Assembly: GCA_003427395.1 (NCBI GenBank)
Contig: BFEA01000836.1
Location: forward strand, 493,826-519,427
Source of the DNA: Chara braunii
Lineage: Eukaryota > Streptophyta > Charophyceae > Charales > Characeae
Direction: 5' to 3'
DNA: 25,602 bases
Under the pieces are notes generated by a model. That model saw only the letters and a list, made by a program, of their open reading frames with translations. It did not search any database and was not told the DNA's origin. This document shows positions 1-8,670 of the stretch, one piece after another (position 1 is the first letter of the stretch; each line of letters begins with the position of its first letter). Made by a program: the position numbers and the translations under genes.

Positions 1-767
1 GAAATCCTGACGGATAATGGGTCCGAATTCAAAGCCGAACTAGAGGAATTGCTGATGCGTCGAGGTGTTACCCTCCGACACACCGCGCCCCATGTTTCTC
101 AGTCGAACGGGTTGGCTGAAAACGCCAACCGTATGATTAAGACCACTCTCCACAAGAATATAGCGGTTAATAACATGCGTCCTTGGCCCGAGATCGTCTA
201 TCAAATCGTTGGGATCCACCGAGCGACCCCTTATGACTCCACAGAATTCACCCCCTTTCACCTTCGTACTTATAACCTCCGATGTGTCGATAATCGTGGT
301 ATCTCGGAAATTGCCGAAACAAGGGGTAGAGACACGCGTGCAGCCCTTAAAGCCAAGGCTAAGCGGTATGCGGACTTAATGGAAAGGGTTATCCCGAAGC
401 TAGTCTGGAAAAATACAGAAAATGACCGAGCTAGCCCACGGTAGACAGGTCCGTAGCTACGAGGCCCGGAATGGGAATGCAGGTCCCCAACACCAATATA
501 AATTAGGGGACCTAGTGCAAGTACGTAAATGTGCACGTGACCGGAAACTCGCTCTTAAGTTCTATGGCTGTTTTTTACGTAGTGGAACTCGGTCCTAACG
601 GAGCCAACACGGTGCGCATCGTGCCTGAGGCCAGCGCCAACCATAGCTCTCTTCCTATCGTCTGCCATACCTCCTATCTTCGTCCTCTCCCTTCTCCGAA
701 AACCCTGTTCTGTCGTCGTTTTCCTCTCCCAGCGCAGACGACGATCTTGCCTCTCTTCTCTGCCTGA
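1..767 (+). pseudogene. LTR-retrotransposon integrase, C-terminal fragment (decayed, 5' end outside window)
   Basis: Integrase catalyses insertion of retroelement cDNA into host DNA. The reading frame is open from base 1 and holds the last two catalytic acidic residues of a DDE core: Asp in LTDNGSEF (codon 13-15) and Glu in NGLAENANR (codon 118-120), 34 residues apart, close to the usual 35. The frame runs to a TAG at 442-444. Coding character then continues in a second frame from about 430 (YEARN, then LGDLVQVR at about 503) and in a third from about 580 (VELGPNGANTVRIV to SYLRPLPSP), ending with TGA at 765-767. The tail resembles the small C-terminal domain that follows the core in gypsy-type integrases. 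Two frameshifts, the second beside a T6 run, mean the copy is dead. The superfamily is not certain; Ty3/gypsy is most likely. Confidence 0.8.
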
Positions 768-1800
768 CTTTGCTTCCCCTTCGTGTTCGCCATGAGTTTC
801 ATCATTGAGCCTGTTCTCTCTCGGCAGCTTCTTCAGCTCGGACTTCGTTGCAGTTTCGCCAAGTTGCGCATCCTCGTCTCAGTTCTGATCTTCTCTGATT
901 TGCGCAGCTGTTCAATCATCAAGCCTGGTGTGTCGTCGTGGAAATAACGGCAACAACCGATCGAGGTTCGACAATCGTTTTGGCAGAAGTTTCGGGGTTC
1001 GATCGCTTCTCGCGCCCAACTCAGAATGACGTGACGGTGATCGTGGCGTTTAGCGGCGACCTGTGTACCATCTGTATCCATCGGCGCAACGCGGTGGTGA
1101 CTCATCGCTACGAGTGGGGTGAGGCGGTAACGGTTGACTAGCGGCAGCGGCTGGCTAGGCCAGATCGGCAAGTGGTGGGAACCAACTGCATCGATACTTT
1201 CTCTTTGCGGACCAGCGCTACCGATCGCCCTCCTTGCGCGCTCCCCCATCTCCATCCCTATTCTGATCGCGATCGTCGATGAATCACTTCTCTACCTTCT
1301 CTCTCCCCTCCGATCTCCCGATCATCTGGCCATCTTGAACCGATCCCCTTCTCACTCTCGAAATTCGTCCCACTTATACCCCTTCCTTCAGTCCGGCCTA
1401 TATTAACAAGTGGACTGAGTTTGCGACGGTGAGTGTGTGCATGCGCCAGTTTAAAAGGGGTGTAAACAAAGAGTGGACGGGGCCTCAATGAGGTTTCCAG
1501 CTTTTCCGCGAGTCGCCTAACTCGCAGACAGACAATTTCGTTAACCGAATAGCGGAGGTGCGTGTTCTTCAAAAATCGTAGGAAAATTTATGAAGCCAAT
1601 CAGAGATGCAAGACGAACACACAAGGGCGATGAAATATGGACGCCTGAGCTACAAGACCGACCGTCTCAACGAATTCGATAACATATGAGAAAAAGACAG
1701 CGGTACGGTGCCCTTTCAAAGTGCCTTCTGGCTAAGCCTTTCACAAATGCTCGAAAAATAAGATATCCTGCCAATTGCGCCGCATCTTCTCGACTCGCTG
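768..1800. other. Non-coding stretch, no gene recognised
   Basis: I see no supported gene here. Open frames on both strands are short, overlap each other and show no recognisable motif. The part around 1215-1345 is pyrimidine-rich with many CTC and TCTC runs. It lies directly downstream of an integrase fragment, so it may contain the 3' untranslated region and LTR of that element, but I found no matching second LTR in the window. Confidence 0.4.
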
Positions 1801-2073
1801 ATGAGGAAACCTTGTTTCGTCGGTCACAAGAGAGACGCTCCAAAACCAAAGTTCCAACCGCATGATGCCATCGCCGTCCGTAACTTCGTCGTCTTCCACG
1901 CACTCGACGATTATGTTGCGAAGGGCTACACATTCTGGATTGGACGCGTTATGGAGCAAGATGACAATCACATCCGTGTCTAGTATTGGACACGTTGCGG
2001 AAGAGAGCGCGACTTTGCGAAGCTATATACAAACGTATGGGCAAAAGGCATGAAAGGTCGAAACGGAATCTGA
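1801..2073 (+). pseudogene. Unrecognised protein fragment with FWIGRV motif and one in-frame stop
   Basis: I do not recognise this gene. From an ATG at 1801 the frame encodes a 60-residue segment containing DDYVAKGYTFWIGRVMEQDD, stops at a TAG (1981-1983), and continues in the same frame with YWTRCGRERDFAKLYTNVW to a TGA at 2071-2073. The pattern of an aromatic-Ile-Gly-Arg-Val strand, an acidic turn, then V-x-YW is reminiscent of small beta-barrel modules (Tudor, BAH or PWWP-like) seen in some transposon and chromatin proteins; this is a resemblance only. The TAG could have arisen from CAG by one C-to-T change. The frame is open upstream of 1801, so the true start may lie earlier. It precedes two copies of another unknown family on the same strand and may be part of the same lost gene. 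Confidence 0.35.
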
Positions 2074-2457
2074 CGACAGGTGGCAAGACCTCGAGTCCTC
2101 GACGCCGTTGTGTGGGCTTAGACCATGAATAAACACTCTGAGACTGATATGCGGATCCCTAAGCGAGAGGCTCACAATGCACAGCTGTCGCTGGCTGTCT
2201 CTAACAAGATGCCTACACCCACGGAAGATATCATGTGTGATTCAGACAAATCTGTGTAAACATGATGACGGACATGATAGGTTGGGATCGTGTATTCAAA
2301 CCAAGCAACATATACTAGATCGTTGATTCATCGATTGGATTGCGTTTCTTCTCCTCGGTTCGTTGTGTTTAGGATGTTTGCACTATCGTAGTGGAAGCAC
2401 AATGAGAAATCAGGGACACCTGTGGAATGGGAGGACCCCCTCTCATAGAAAACAAGA
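2074..2457. other. Non-coding spacer
   Basis: No reading frame, RNA gene or repeat could be supported in this stretch. It separates the FWIGRV fragment from the first copy of the unknown VACV family. Confidence 0.4.
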
Positions 2458-3041
2458 ATGCAAATGATAGTTGTCGGAGTGCAGACAATAGACTTGTCAG
2501 CGGTGAACACCTCGTTTGACCAATGGTATGACGAGGAGCGACTGAAAGTTTACAACCTCACTGAGACGGTTGCACCTGATGCACAATTCAACAATCGAGG
2601 CACTGGCAAAGCGACGATGGCGTTCAACGGGTTGAGGTATGTTCGGATGCAGGGGGGGAATGAGAGGATTGGATCGGTGGCATGCGTGGCGTTTCGTACG
2701 AACGGTGGCCTAATACAGTGCGCGACCCGGATTGTGCGAGCAAAGGTGCCATCGACAAACGAAAACAGCAACATGCAAAGGGTTACGTTGAAGCATGTCA
2801 GACGTCTATGCAACGAAATAAGATACGCAATGTTGCGCTTCATCAACGAACGGTCGAGGGTCGCCATACATGTGGCTACGACTTTGACCACATGCCACAA
2901 CCAGGACCGAAAAATTAAGAAAACGAAAAAAATGAACATAATATGATAATAACCAACTTCAATATCCTCGAGCACATTCGTCGGTGCAAAAGTGGCAAAC
3001 GAAACAACTTGCAGTCAATCCTACGTCAGTGCCCGCATTGA
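2458..3041 (+). pseudogene. Unrecognised protein family, copy 1 (VACV...HVR..C motif)
   Basis: I do not recognise this family, but it is likely real or once-real coding sequence because a second, diverged copy lies at 3238-4036. An open frame of 162 codons runs 2458-2946. Blocks shared with copy 2 occur in the same order: RLKVYNL (RRKIYNL in copy 2), GSVACV (ATVACV), LIQCATRIVR (LTKCATQILR), KHVRRLC (QHVRHYC), RYAML (RDAML) and RKIKKTK (RKYKKTK). After the TGA at 2944-2946 the similarity resumes in another frame: TNFNILEHIRRCK against VNFNIMDSVLHRA, ending at TGA 3039-3041. Conservation at protein level with drift at DNA level suggests both copies were once under selection. There is no signal peptide or membrane segment. 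The function is unknown. Confidence 0.5.
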
Positions 3042-3237
3042 CTGCCATTCCACAACCACGCTAACGAATACCTAATATCCCCGCATGTGTGTGTACACAA
3101 TCTTAATGACTAACAACGCTTATACACGTCAGAGACCGAGAATGGCAATCACTCTTTGCGATTTTACGCACCTTAGAGGAGGCAGGCAACAACTCACGGA
3201 AGTAAAAATTGAGTTCCGTGCTTGATCAATAATTGCG

Positions 3238-4036
3238 GTGATGATGGTTTTTTTTTTTTTTCCATACAGTATGGATCCAGAATGGATGCTGAGGCAAAGA
3301 AGGCAGAAGAAGTGGGGAACACTGATCAAATGGGCGGAACTGACATCCGAGCGACTCAAAAGACAATGTAACATCGTCGGGCTTATGACATGGGATTTTG
3401 CCTACTACAGACCGTTACTGCACTTATATACTAGAAGTGCAAGAAGAAAGATCTACAACCTCGTGAAGGTGTGCGACCGCCACAGTACTTACATGAATGA
3501 TGGGATTGCAGCATACACGGAGCCTGAAGGAGGTGTTATATGGTTACGGGCTTGTGTTTGCCAAAGTGACACTCAAATGCAGCGCCACCGTTGCATGTGT
3601 TGTTGTAACCTATCACGAAGGGCTAACAAAATGTGCAACACAGATATTGAGACACAAGATACTGCGAAGAGATGAAGGAGATTTAATGGTGCAAGCGTGC
3701 AAGCAGCACGTCAGACACTATTGTATTGACGCAAGGGATGCAATGTTGGACCTCGTCGCTCGAACGACTGTCATCACAATTGGGATTTCGACGGTCATCA
3801 TATGGAAGGAAGATACAACGGGGCTTCACCGCAAATACAAGAAAACAAAACTAACTGTCAACTTCAACATCATGGACAGTGTACTCCATCGAGCCAACAG
3901 ACAACGCAACAGCCTCATTCACTTACGACGTTGTTGCACTTCTAGACAGTTGATCGCAAAGGAGTTGCAACTTAGTAAAAGCGAAATTTTCGGCCATGGA
4001 GTGATTCGTTCATTGAAGTACGAAAGACATTACTGA
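3238..4036 (+). pseudogene. Unrecognised protein family, copy 2 (frameshifted)
   Basis: This is the second copy of the unknown family at 2458-3041. The first part is read in one frame from 3238 (through RQKKWGTLIKWAEL, MTWDFAYYRP and RRKIYNLV). The similarity to copy 1 then passes to another frame at about 3500-3540 (GYGLVFAKVTL, ATVACVVV, LTKCATQILRHK, QHVRHYC, RDAMLDLV, KYKKTKLTVNFNIMDS) and ends at TGA 4034-4036. Relative to copy 1 this frame stays open further and adds an RNSLIHLRRCC tail and about 35 more residues. A T-rich tract followed by ATACAG at 3248-3269 looks like a 3' splice site, so coding may begin at about 3270 with YGSRMDAE or MDPEWM in one of the frames. Whether the frame change is a mutation or an undetected intron cannot be decided here. 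Confidence 0.5.
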
Positions 4037-4208
4037 TTTTTTCATTTGCTGATTTTGTTTACATTCCTTTGTCGACAAGGCGAATCTTTTTTTGTGTGCA
4101 GCATTGCACGACACTGTCAGTGCCTGTTGGGTACCTACACGTCAGACCATCATTTCGAATTATTCGTAGTGTAGACCATGTATCATGATATGTCTCACAC
4201 TTTGTTTA

Positions 4209-4308
<100 letters not shown>

Positions 4309-4526
4309 CTGTTGCGGACGCGTCAGCGAGGACGCGCAGCTTTGGCGCCACGTGGCAGCCAGAGAGGAGGAGGTCTCGGGATTCGGGAACCGCCATTCGG
4401 CGGCGCAACCCCTGCTCCACCCCCCTGCACAAGAAAAAATGGAAAAAAAGCATGTTTTGGAAAAAAAGCCCTCGTTTTGAATGAAGTGGGATTACCACCT
4501 TGAGAACTTCTTCCTGAACTCGCCCA

Positions 4527-4705
4527 TTAGCTTTCTAGGTAATCCTCCCATTTATGAGGAACATCGGGCATGAAAGTCACGCCATATTGCCTGATGTCCT
4601 TCGTACGATCATACGAGCCGATGAGGACTAAGTCGATATCTTTGTGAACGATGGATGCATGTGAAGTTGAAGCCAGATGACCATGTGGAGTGAGAGTGGC
4701 GGATC
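4527..4705 (-). pseudogene. Possible minus-strand coding remnant (unrecognised)
   Basis: On the minus strand a frame of just under 60 codons without a convincing start ends at a stop at 4529-4527. It contains DIDLVLIGSYDRTKDIR followed by QYGVTFMPDVPHKWEDYL, which has the composition of real protein sequence. The upstream boundary is a stop in the same frame near 4705. It is too short to identify and I know of no family match; chance is possible. Confidence 0.25.
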
Positions 4706-5021
4706 ATCTTGCTTCCCTGTTGCATTGCACTGGCCCTGCACTTTGTGTTCTCACTGTCATCGTACGGAACGGCTGCGGGAGCAGGGACTCGACTAAACGC
4801 AATGTAGACCCTCGTATGTCGTACAGGGGTCGCCCATACAATCCATCCAAACAGCCGTTCGGACGACACCGTTCATACGGTTTCCGTTTGTTGCCGCCAG
4901 GGGGGGTTGGAGGGGCTGGGGGGGGGGCTGACCCCAGAGGGTGTAGAGGGGGTGCCTAGGGCCCCCCCTATTTTTTTTTTTTTCTTATTCTGACTTTTTT
5001 TGGGTGGAAAAATAAAACAAA

Positions 5022-5067
5022 ATAATTGATTGATTGATTGATTAATTGATTGATTAATTGATTGATT
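5022..5067. repeat. (ATTG)n tetranucleotide repeat, inverted relative to next array
   Basis: Runs of ATTGATTG with ATTA interruptions. The sequence is the reverse complement of the AATC array that begins 41 bases downstream, so together they can form a long imperfect hairpin around a GC-rich centre (GGCGGGGATCGAGCGACC). Confidence 0.9.
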
Positions 5068-5158
5068 GGTGTCTGTGTCTGCAGGCGGGGATCGAGCGAC
5101 CACCCCACAATCAATCAATTAATCTATCAATGAATCAATCAATCAATCAATCAATCAG

Positions 5159-5200
<42 letters not shown>

Positions 5201-5215
5201 AAAAAAAAAAAAAAA
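5068..5215 (+). repeat. (AATC)n-poly(A) unit, copy 1
   Basis: A GC-rich head (GGCGGGGATCGAGCGACCAC) is followed by an AATC array (5108-5196) and 19 adenines (5197-5215), then GCGAGCAGGCATT. The head, array, A-tract and following CAGGCATT word recur in the same order at 5308-5424. A simple-repeat and poly(A) 3' end resembles the tails of short retroposons, but no internal RNA polymerase III promoter boxes were recognised. Confidence 0.65.
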
Positions 5216-5251
5216 GCGAGCAGGCATTGCCGCGTGCGTGAGTGTGTGAAT

Positions 5252-5253
<2 letters not shown>

Positions 5254-5307
<54 letters not shown>
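5254..5307. repeat. (GT)n microsatellite
   Basis: About 27 uninterrupted GT dinucleotides lying between the two AATC-poly(A) units. Confidence 0.97.
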
Positions 5308-5308
<1 letters not shown>

Positions 5309-5349
5309 CCCAGGGGGGAGGCGAGCCCCCCCCCACCAGTCAATCAATT

Positions 5350-5386
<37 letters not shown>

Positions 5387-5413
5387 GTTATTCATTAAAA
5401 AAAAAAAAAAAAT
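5308..5413 (+). repeat. (AATC)n-poly(A) unit, copy 2
   Basis: A GC-rich head (CAGGGGGGAGGCGAGCCCCC) is followed by an AATC array (5341-5385) and an A-tract (5397-5413), then TGCACAGGCATT. The order and junction words match copy 1, so the unit was duplicated before the arrays diverged in length. Confidence 0.65.
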
Positions 5414-6279
5414 GCACAGGCATTTGGCCCGCACTCACGTATGACATGGGCACTTTGCCTACTACTGAGGCCACTTTCTTGTTCAGTTTGAAGATGGAAC
5501 TGAGGAGGAGAGACTTTCCCGACGGCATTTTTTATAAGACCCTTGTAAATTTTAATGTCACGGTTGGAGGGGCTTGGATCGAATGGGTCAGATGTTTTAC
5601 GAATTGGGCCTGTCTCTGATAAGGATAGCGGTCCGAGCCTTTTCATTGGACTTTAAGACCTCGGTAGTTTCCTGCATTCATGGTACCGGTTCTCTTACTC
5701 TAGGATTAGGAGATATAGGTAGTATTCACTTTTTTCAACCAAGCGCTACCCCTGAGGATGGTCGGTTTACTGACGGAGGGACTGAAACACGTGTAGGGTA
5801 ATTGTCAATCGCGCTTCAAGTTACGGCGCTTCGGCGCTATTTTTTCACCTATCAGCAACTTATTGTTAATTTTAGGAGCTGACGCGCTCGGGGATTTCGC
5901 ATTCTTCTTCTTTTTCCCCTTCTTCTTCTTCTTCTTCTTCATCTCTTTTTTCCACGTACTTTCCTACTCCTTTTGTTGGCCTGATATGTATCTCACATAT
6001 GGCATGAATGTTACACGAGTCTTAATTCTACTGTAGCATCCATGCAGCAAACCGGCGGGGCATGTTTACCCTCTCCGCGTGACTGTGTTTTTGCCTGTGT
6101 TCCATACTTTCCTTTAGTACTCTGCTCGTCGAATGTTGTCCATTTCTCTCTATTTCTTCCTCGTCCTTTTACTCCTTTTCGCCTATTTTTTCGCCTATCT
6201 GATCTGCGTCGGGTTTCTACTTGTAGGGCTCTTGCCCGTATTCGTCGACGGGGACGAGGTAGTCCCAAAAACTAGAAGG
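5414..6279. other. Non-coding stretch with pyrimidine tract
   Basis: No gene supported. A TTC-rich tract occupies 5901-5950. A segment at 5442-5467 (TATGACATGGG then TTTGCCTACTAC) nearly repeats 3385-3410 inside copy 2 of the unknown family, so a third, badly decayed fragment of that family may start here. A hydrophobic stretch translated from 6133-6230 is pyrimidine-rich sequence upstream of the knuckle ORF and is not taken as coding. Confidence 0.4.
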
Positions 6280-6570
6280 ATGGCGTATAGAAGTGGTTGT
6301 CATTTTTGCCAGCTTCCCGGCCACTTCATCAGGGAGTGTCCGTTTCGATTCCAACCTAATGGTGCTGAGATGGCGGCAAGGATACGTGATGGGGGGATGG
6401 GGGGATCGAAACGTGGTGACTCGGGCGGTATTCTGGCGGCACCATCGAATGGGGCGAGCACATCTAATGCGATCGTTCCTTATCGAGGGCCGCAGAACAG
6501 GGGCAACGGTGTCGGCGCGAATACCCTTACAAGGGTATCCGCCCTGGTTTTTGCAAGTGACAGAAAGTGA
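6280..6570 (+). CDS. Short CCHC zinc-knuckle protein, probable retroelement Gag remnant
   Basis: A 96-residue frame begins at ATG 6280 and has a perfect CX2CX4HX4C zinc knuckle within its first 21 residues (CHFCQLPGHFIREC). It is followed by a low-complexity Gly/Ser/Asn-rich segment and ends at TGA. CCHC knuckles bind single-stranded nucleic acid and are typical of Gag nucleocapsid and of some host RNA-binding proteins. An N-terminal knuckle is unusual for Gag, where it is normally C-terminal. The frame is open upstream to 6133, but that part is a low-complexity hydrophobic translation of pyrimidine-rich DNA, so ATG 6280 is preferred. No capsid-like or pol sequence follows. It is either the start of a mostly deleted element or a small orphan gene. 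Confidence 0.5.
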   Translation: MAYRSGCHFCQLPGHFIRECPFRFQPNGAEMAARIRDGGMGGSKRGDSGGILAAPSNGASTSNAIVPYRGPQNRGNGVGANTLTRVSALVFASDRK

Positions 6571-7426
6571 GGCTTGGTTAACCTGGATCTTGAGTGCCTG
6601 TGCGGGAAATTGTGAGGGTCGCCCGCACGTAGGCAAGGGTCTGCCTTGTCCCGGTAGAGGATACGTGGGCGGGCAAGTTTAAGGCGCGCGTGTGATTCTT
6701 TCTGTTTTAAGATTAGTCGCGACACCGGCATAACCATCAGGCTTGTTTTTGTTATTGATTAAGTTAAGGGTTAAAAGGTCCGCTTTCATTTATTGCGTTC
6801 GGCCGGCGGTGGGCCCGACACGTGAGAAGGAGTGGATGGTGGCCGCGACGCGACGCGCGCAAGGCGGTGCGGATACTCGGCGGTGGCGCACACGGTTGAG
6901 GAGGGGAGAGCGGCCGGGGTGGTATCTTTGCCCGGAGCGCCGTGTGGTACCTCCTTATATGGGATGTCGCGCCTGCTGGTCACAGGCTTGGGCTTAGCCC
7001 TATTGGTTACCACATCGGACTGGTATGCAGTGGGCGCAGGGATCGAGGCTGACAGCATGCGGCAAGGGAGCGGAGAAGCGCGGTGGGAAGGCTCGAGGGG
7101 TTGATGGGCATGTAGGACTATCCCCCTCGCCTTTTGCAATTATGGGGGCCGCGGTTTCCGCCCGATTTCCGCACGCCTTGCGAGTGCTATATAATTGTTT
7201 CTGTGTGATCTAGCTGTTTCGAATTTTTGTTACTAAATGTTCTCACGCCCGTACGTGGGCGCGAAGCCACAACGGTACACCCGCGAGCTGCGCAGAATGG
7301 GCCGCGGGGTGAGCCCCGACACGGGAGGCTGAGGAACAAGGGCTAGCATTTTTCAGCAGCCTTGAGGTGGTCAGCCCAGCGCTGGCACCCCCAAGGCTGG
7401 CGCGCGACGCTCCGACGGGGTCTCTG
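6571..7426. other. Non-coding, GC-rich; hairpins and a block shared with 13.7 kb
   Basis: No gene supported. A perfect 7-bp stem GTGCGGG/CCCGCAC (6600-6628) and a palindromic CGCCCGTACGTGGGCG (about 7246-7261) are present. At 7004-7033 the sequence TGGTTACCACATCGG followed by TATGCAGTGG recurs in diverged form at 13687-13714. The word TTACCACATCG (7007-7017) matches the plant snRNA upstream element RTCCCACATCG at 9 of 11 positions, but it is some 400 bases from the nearest clear U6-like segment rather than at the expected distance of about 70. A weaker U6-like string (GCTGACAGCATGCGG, then CAAGG) lies near 7047-7068. Confidence 0.35.
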
Positions 7427-7505
7427 CTAGAAGTCAGAGGGATACAGGGAAGATTAGCATGGCCCCTGTGCGAGGAGGATGCGCGAAGGCTCGGAAAGGA
7501 CCTGG
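7427..7505 (+). ncRNA. U6 snRNA-like segment A (pseudogene, 5' end degraded)
   Basis: U6 is the catalytic-core RNA of the spliceosome. From 7441 the sequence follows plant U6: GATACAG, one change, a run of 20 identical bases containing GATTAGCATGGCCCCTG, then GC-AGGA-GA and CGC with single-base differences, fading at about 7503. The AGC triad is intact, but the ACAGAGA box reads ACAGGGA. The 5' stem-loop and the conserved segment before GATACAG are not recognisable, there is no terminal T run, and no TATA box lies at the expected distance. This is therefore a U6-derived remnant, not a working gene. Confidence 0.82.
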
Positions 7506-7714
7506 ACGCAGGTTGCGCCAGGTGCGTACGGACCGGAGGGGGCGAAGGGAGGACTGGGTTGCCCTACGACCAAAGGCGCCCAACGGCTGCTGGTGGTGTT
7601 GGCAGGATAAGCCATCGTTTTGACAAGCCTGGGCTTCCACTGGTATCGAGGGGCGGAGCTCGTCGAAGGCGCGCTTGTTTGGACCAAGCCTCGAAGGGAG
7701 GCCAGATTCGTGCC

Positions 7715-7795
7715 AATATGGCAAAAGCGGGGGCGATATTTGGAAGGGCTGAAATGCCCAGCTGCGCTGGGGTGCTGACACGGCAAAGTTCTCCT
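7715..7795 (+). ncRNA. U6 snRNA-like segment E (highly degenerate)
   Basis: Islands of U6 occur in the right order: AAAA-GG before CGATA, then GGAAG, ATG-CCC, CTGCGC, GG-TG, GACACG and AAA. Many differences are A-to-G changes. Alone this would be doubtful. It is listed because it sits between two better copies in the same orientation. Confidence 0.4.
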
Positions 7796-7926
7796 GTGCG
7801 TTCGTTGGAACCTTATCTACATAGATGAGATCTGCGTAATCGACCAGGGGGAGTGCGAGAAAGAACCCGGATGTGGATAGGGCCGGGTGCGTGCGGAAAG
7901 GGGGCATGCCGTACGCAGGGTCGTCG

Positions 7927-7990
7927 AGGCATCCGAAAAGCTTGAATGGATACGGGGGAAGATCCGCCGGGCCACGGCATAAGGCCAACG
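7927..7990 (+). ncRNA. U6 snRNA-like segment B (degenerate)
   Basis: The order ATCCGA, AAA, TTG-AA, GATAC, GGAAGAT, GGCC and AAGG follows the U6 central region from the segment after the 5' stem-loop to the CAAGGATG region, with single-base differences and one or two indels. The AGC triad is lost (GCC), as is the ACAGAGA box (ACGGGGG). Confidence 0.6.
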
Positions 7991-8076
7991 CTCGCGACCC
8001 GGGGGATGAACCCAGGCGAGACGCAGGGGCAGGCACGTGCAAATAAGGGGGGCGCCGCCGGGGTATCACCCCGGTC

Positions 8077-8160
8077 GATTCCTTCGGGATATCCGTTAAA
8101 ATTGGAACGATACAGAGGAGCTTAGCGTGGCCTCGGCGTAAGGGCGACGTATGTAAGGTC
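8077..8160 (+). ncRNA. U6 snRNA-like segment C (pseudogene, most complete copy)
   Basis: The segment starts with the U6 5' stem-loop including its CCTTCGG loop (8080-8086), then ATCCG. It then matches plant U6 without a mismatch for 21 bases at 8097-8117, covering TAAAATTGG through GATACAGAG. It continues as TTAGC-TGGC, GCG-AAGG and GAC with mostly single-base differences. The ACAGAGA box has its final A changed to G. The 3' internal stem region is more diverged, and no T run ends it. An AAATAAG at 8040-8046 lies about 32 bases upstream but is a poor TATA box. The identity is clear; function is unlikely. Confidence 0.87.
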
Positions 8161-8250
8161 CGGGGATGAACCCAAAGTGGGTCGAGGCCAGGCGCGCGTG
8201 TGGTGGAATGTGGCCTTTCGCTCCATAACGGGGCGTTCCCCCCGGGCCTG

Positions 8251-8310
8251 GGTCCTTCGGAGCGTAGCGCGGCCCTGGGTAGCACCGGCGCGTATAAAGT
8301 GAAGGAGTGG
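8251..8310 (+). ncRNA. U6 snRNA-like segment D (internally deleted)
   Basis: The stem-loop words GGTCCTTCGG run directly into GGAGCGTAGCGCGGCCCTG, matching U6 (GAAGATTAGCATGGCCCCTG) and copy C with mainly transition differences. The conserved segment between the stem-loop and the ACAGAGA box is missing. Further on, GGCGCGTATAAA against GACACGCATAAA differs only by transitions. Confidence 0.45.
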
Positions 8311-8397
8311 CTCCCTACATCGGGCTTTTGCCTTGCCCATCTTTTCGCAGCCTTCGCGAGTGCGTGGCTCGATGGTGAACTACGGGTTTTGATTGAC

Positions 8398-8455
8398 GGC
8401 AACGAGTCAAGGAGAAAGATGAGGAAGAGGGGAGCGAATGGACCTTGCGCATCTA
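8398..8455 (+). ncRNA. U6 snRNA-like segment F (very degenerate, with insertion)
   Basis: Blocks GG-AACGA, GGAGAAAGAT and, after about ten extra bases, ATGGACCTTGCGCA followed by ATG correspond in order to U6. The spacing from segment D is similar to that of the neighbouring copies. Weak on its own. Confidence 0.3.
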
Positions 8456-8612
8456 TGTGGCCAGGTGCACTCGAGGTCGAAGGTGGCGGGGCACGAACGG
8501 CGCGGACGAGAGGAGACAACTCGCTCGTTCCTTGATGGAAACAAGCGAGGGAGGGGGCAATATTGGGGCTTTAGCCCCCGGCGAGCGTAACGGAGGTGTT
8601 AGTTTCTGGAGT

Positions 8613-8670
8613 GGGGCAATGTAAGAGGGGGTTAGCAAGAGATGCGGTGCGTGGAAGGAAGGCACACGAG
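8613..8670 (+). ncRNA. U6 snRNA-like segment G (degenerate, transition-only differences)
   Basis: From 8613 the sequence GGGGCAATGTAAGAG and then GGGGTTAGCA aligns over 24 U6 positions (GGAACGATACAGAG through GATTAGCA) with one inserted A. Every mismatch is a transition, mostly A to G. Further on, GCG, AAGGA and ACACG keep the U6 order. Confidence 0.5.

Noticed and set aside
938-1010. tRNA gene suggested by GAGGTTCGACAATCG
   Set aside because: Only a B-box-like word is present; no cloverleaf, A box or acceptor stem could be paired around it.
833-1255. Minus-strand ORF of 140 codons and overlapping plus-strand ORFs downstream of the first integrase
   Set aside because: Mutually overlapping frames on both strands with no motifs, typical of chance openness in this composition.
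7007-7017. Plant snRNA upstream element (TTACCACATCG)
   Set aside because: It matches the consensus at 9 of 11 positions but is not at the required distance from any U6-like start, has no TATA partner, and belongs to a block repeated near 13.7 kb that has no snRNA.
7434-8519. A 361-codon open frame on the minus strand
   Set aside because: It runs antisense through several U6-like segments in GC-rich DNA, has Pro/Arg/Ser-rich composition without motifs, and the two clear U6 copies are read in different frames relative to U6, so no repeated protein unit exists.
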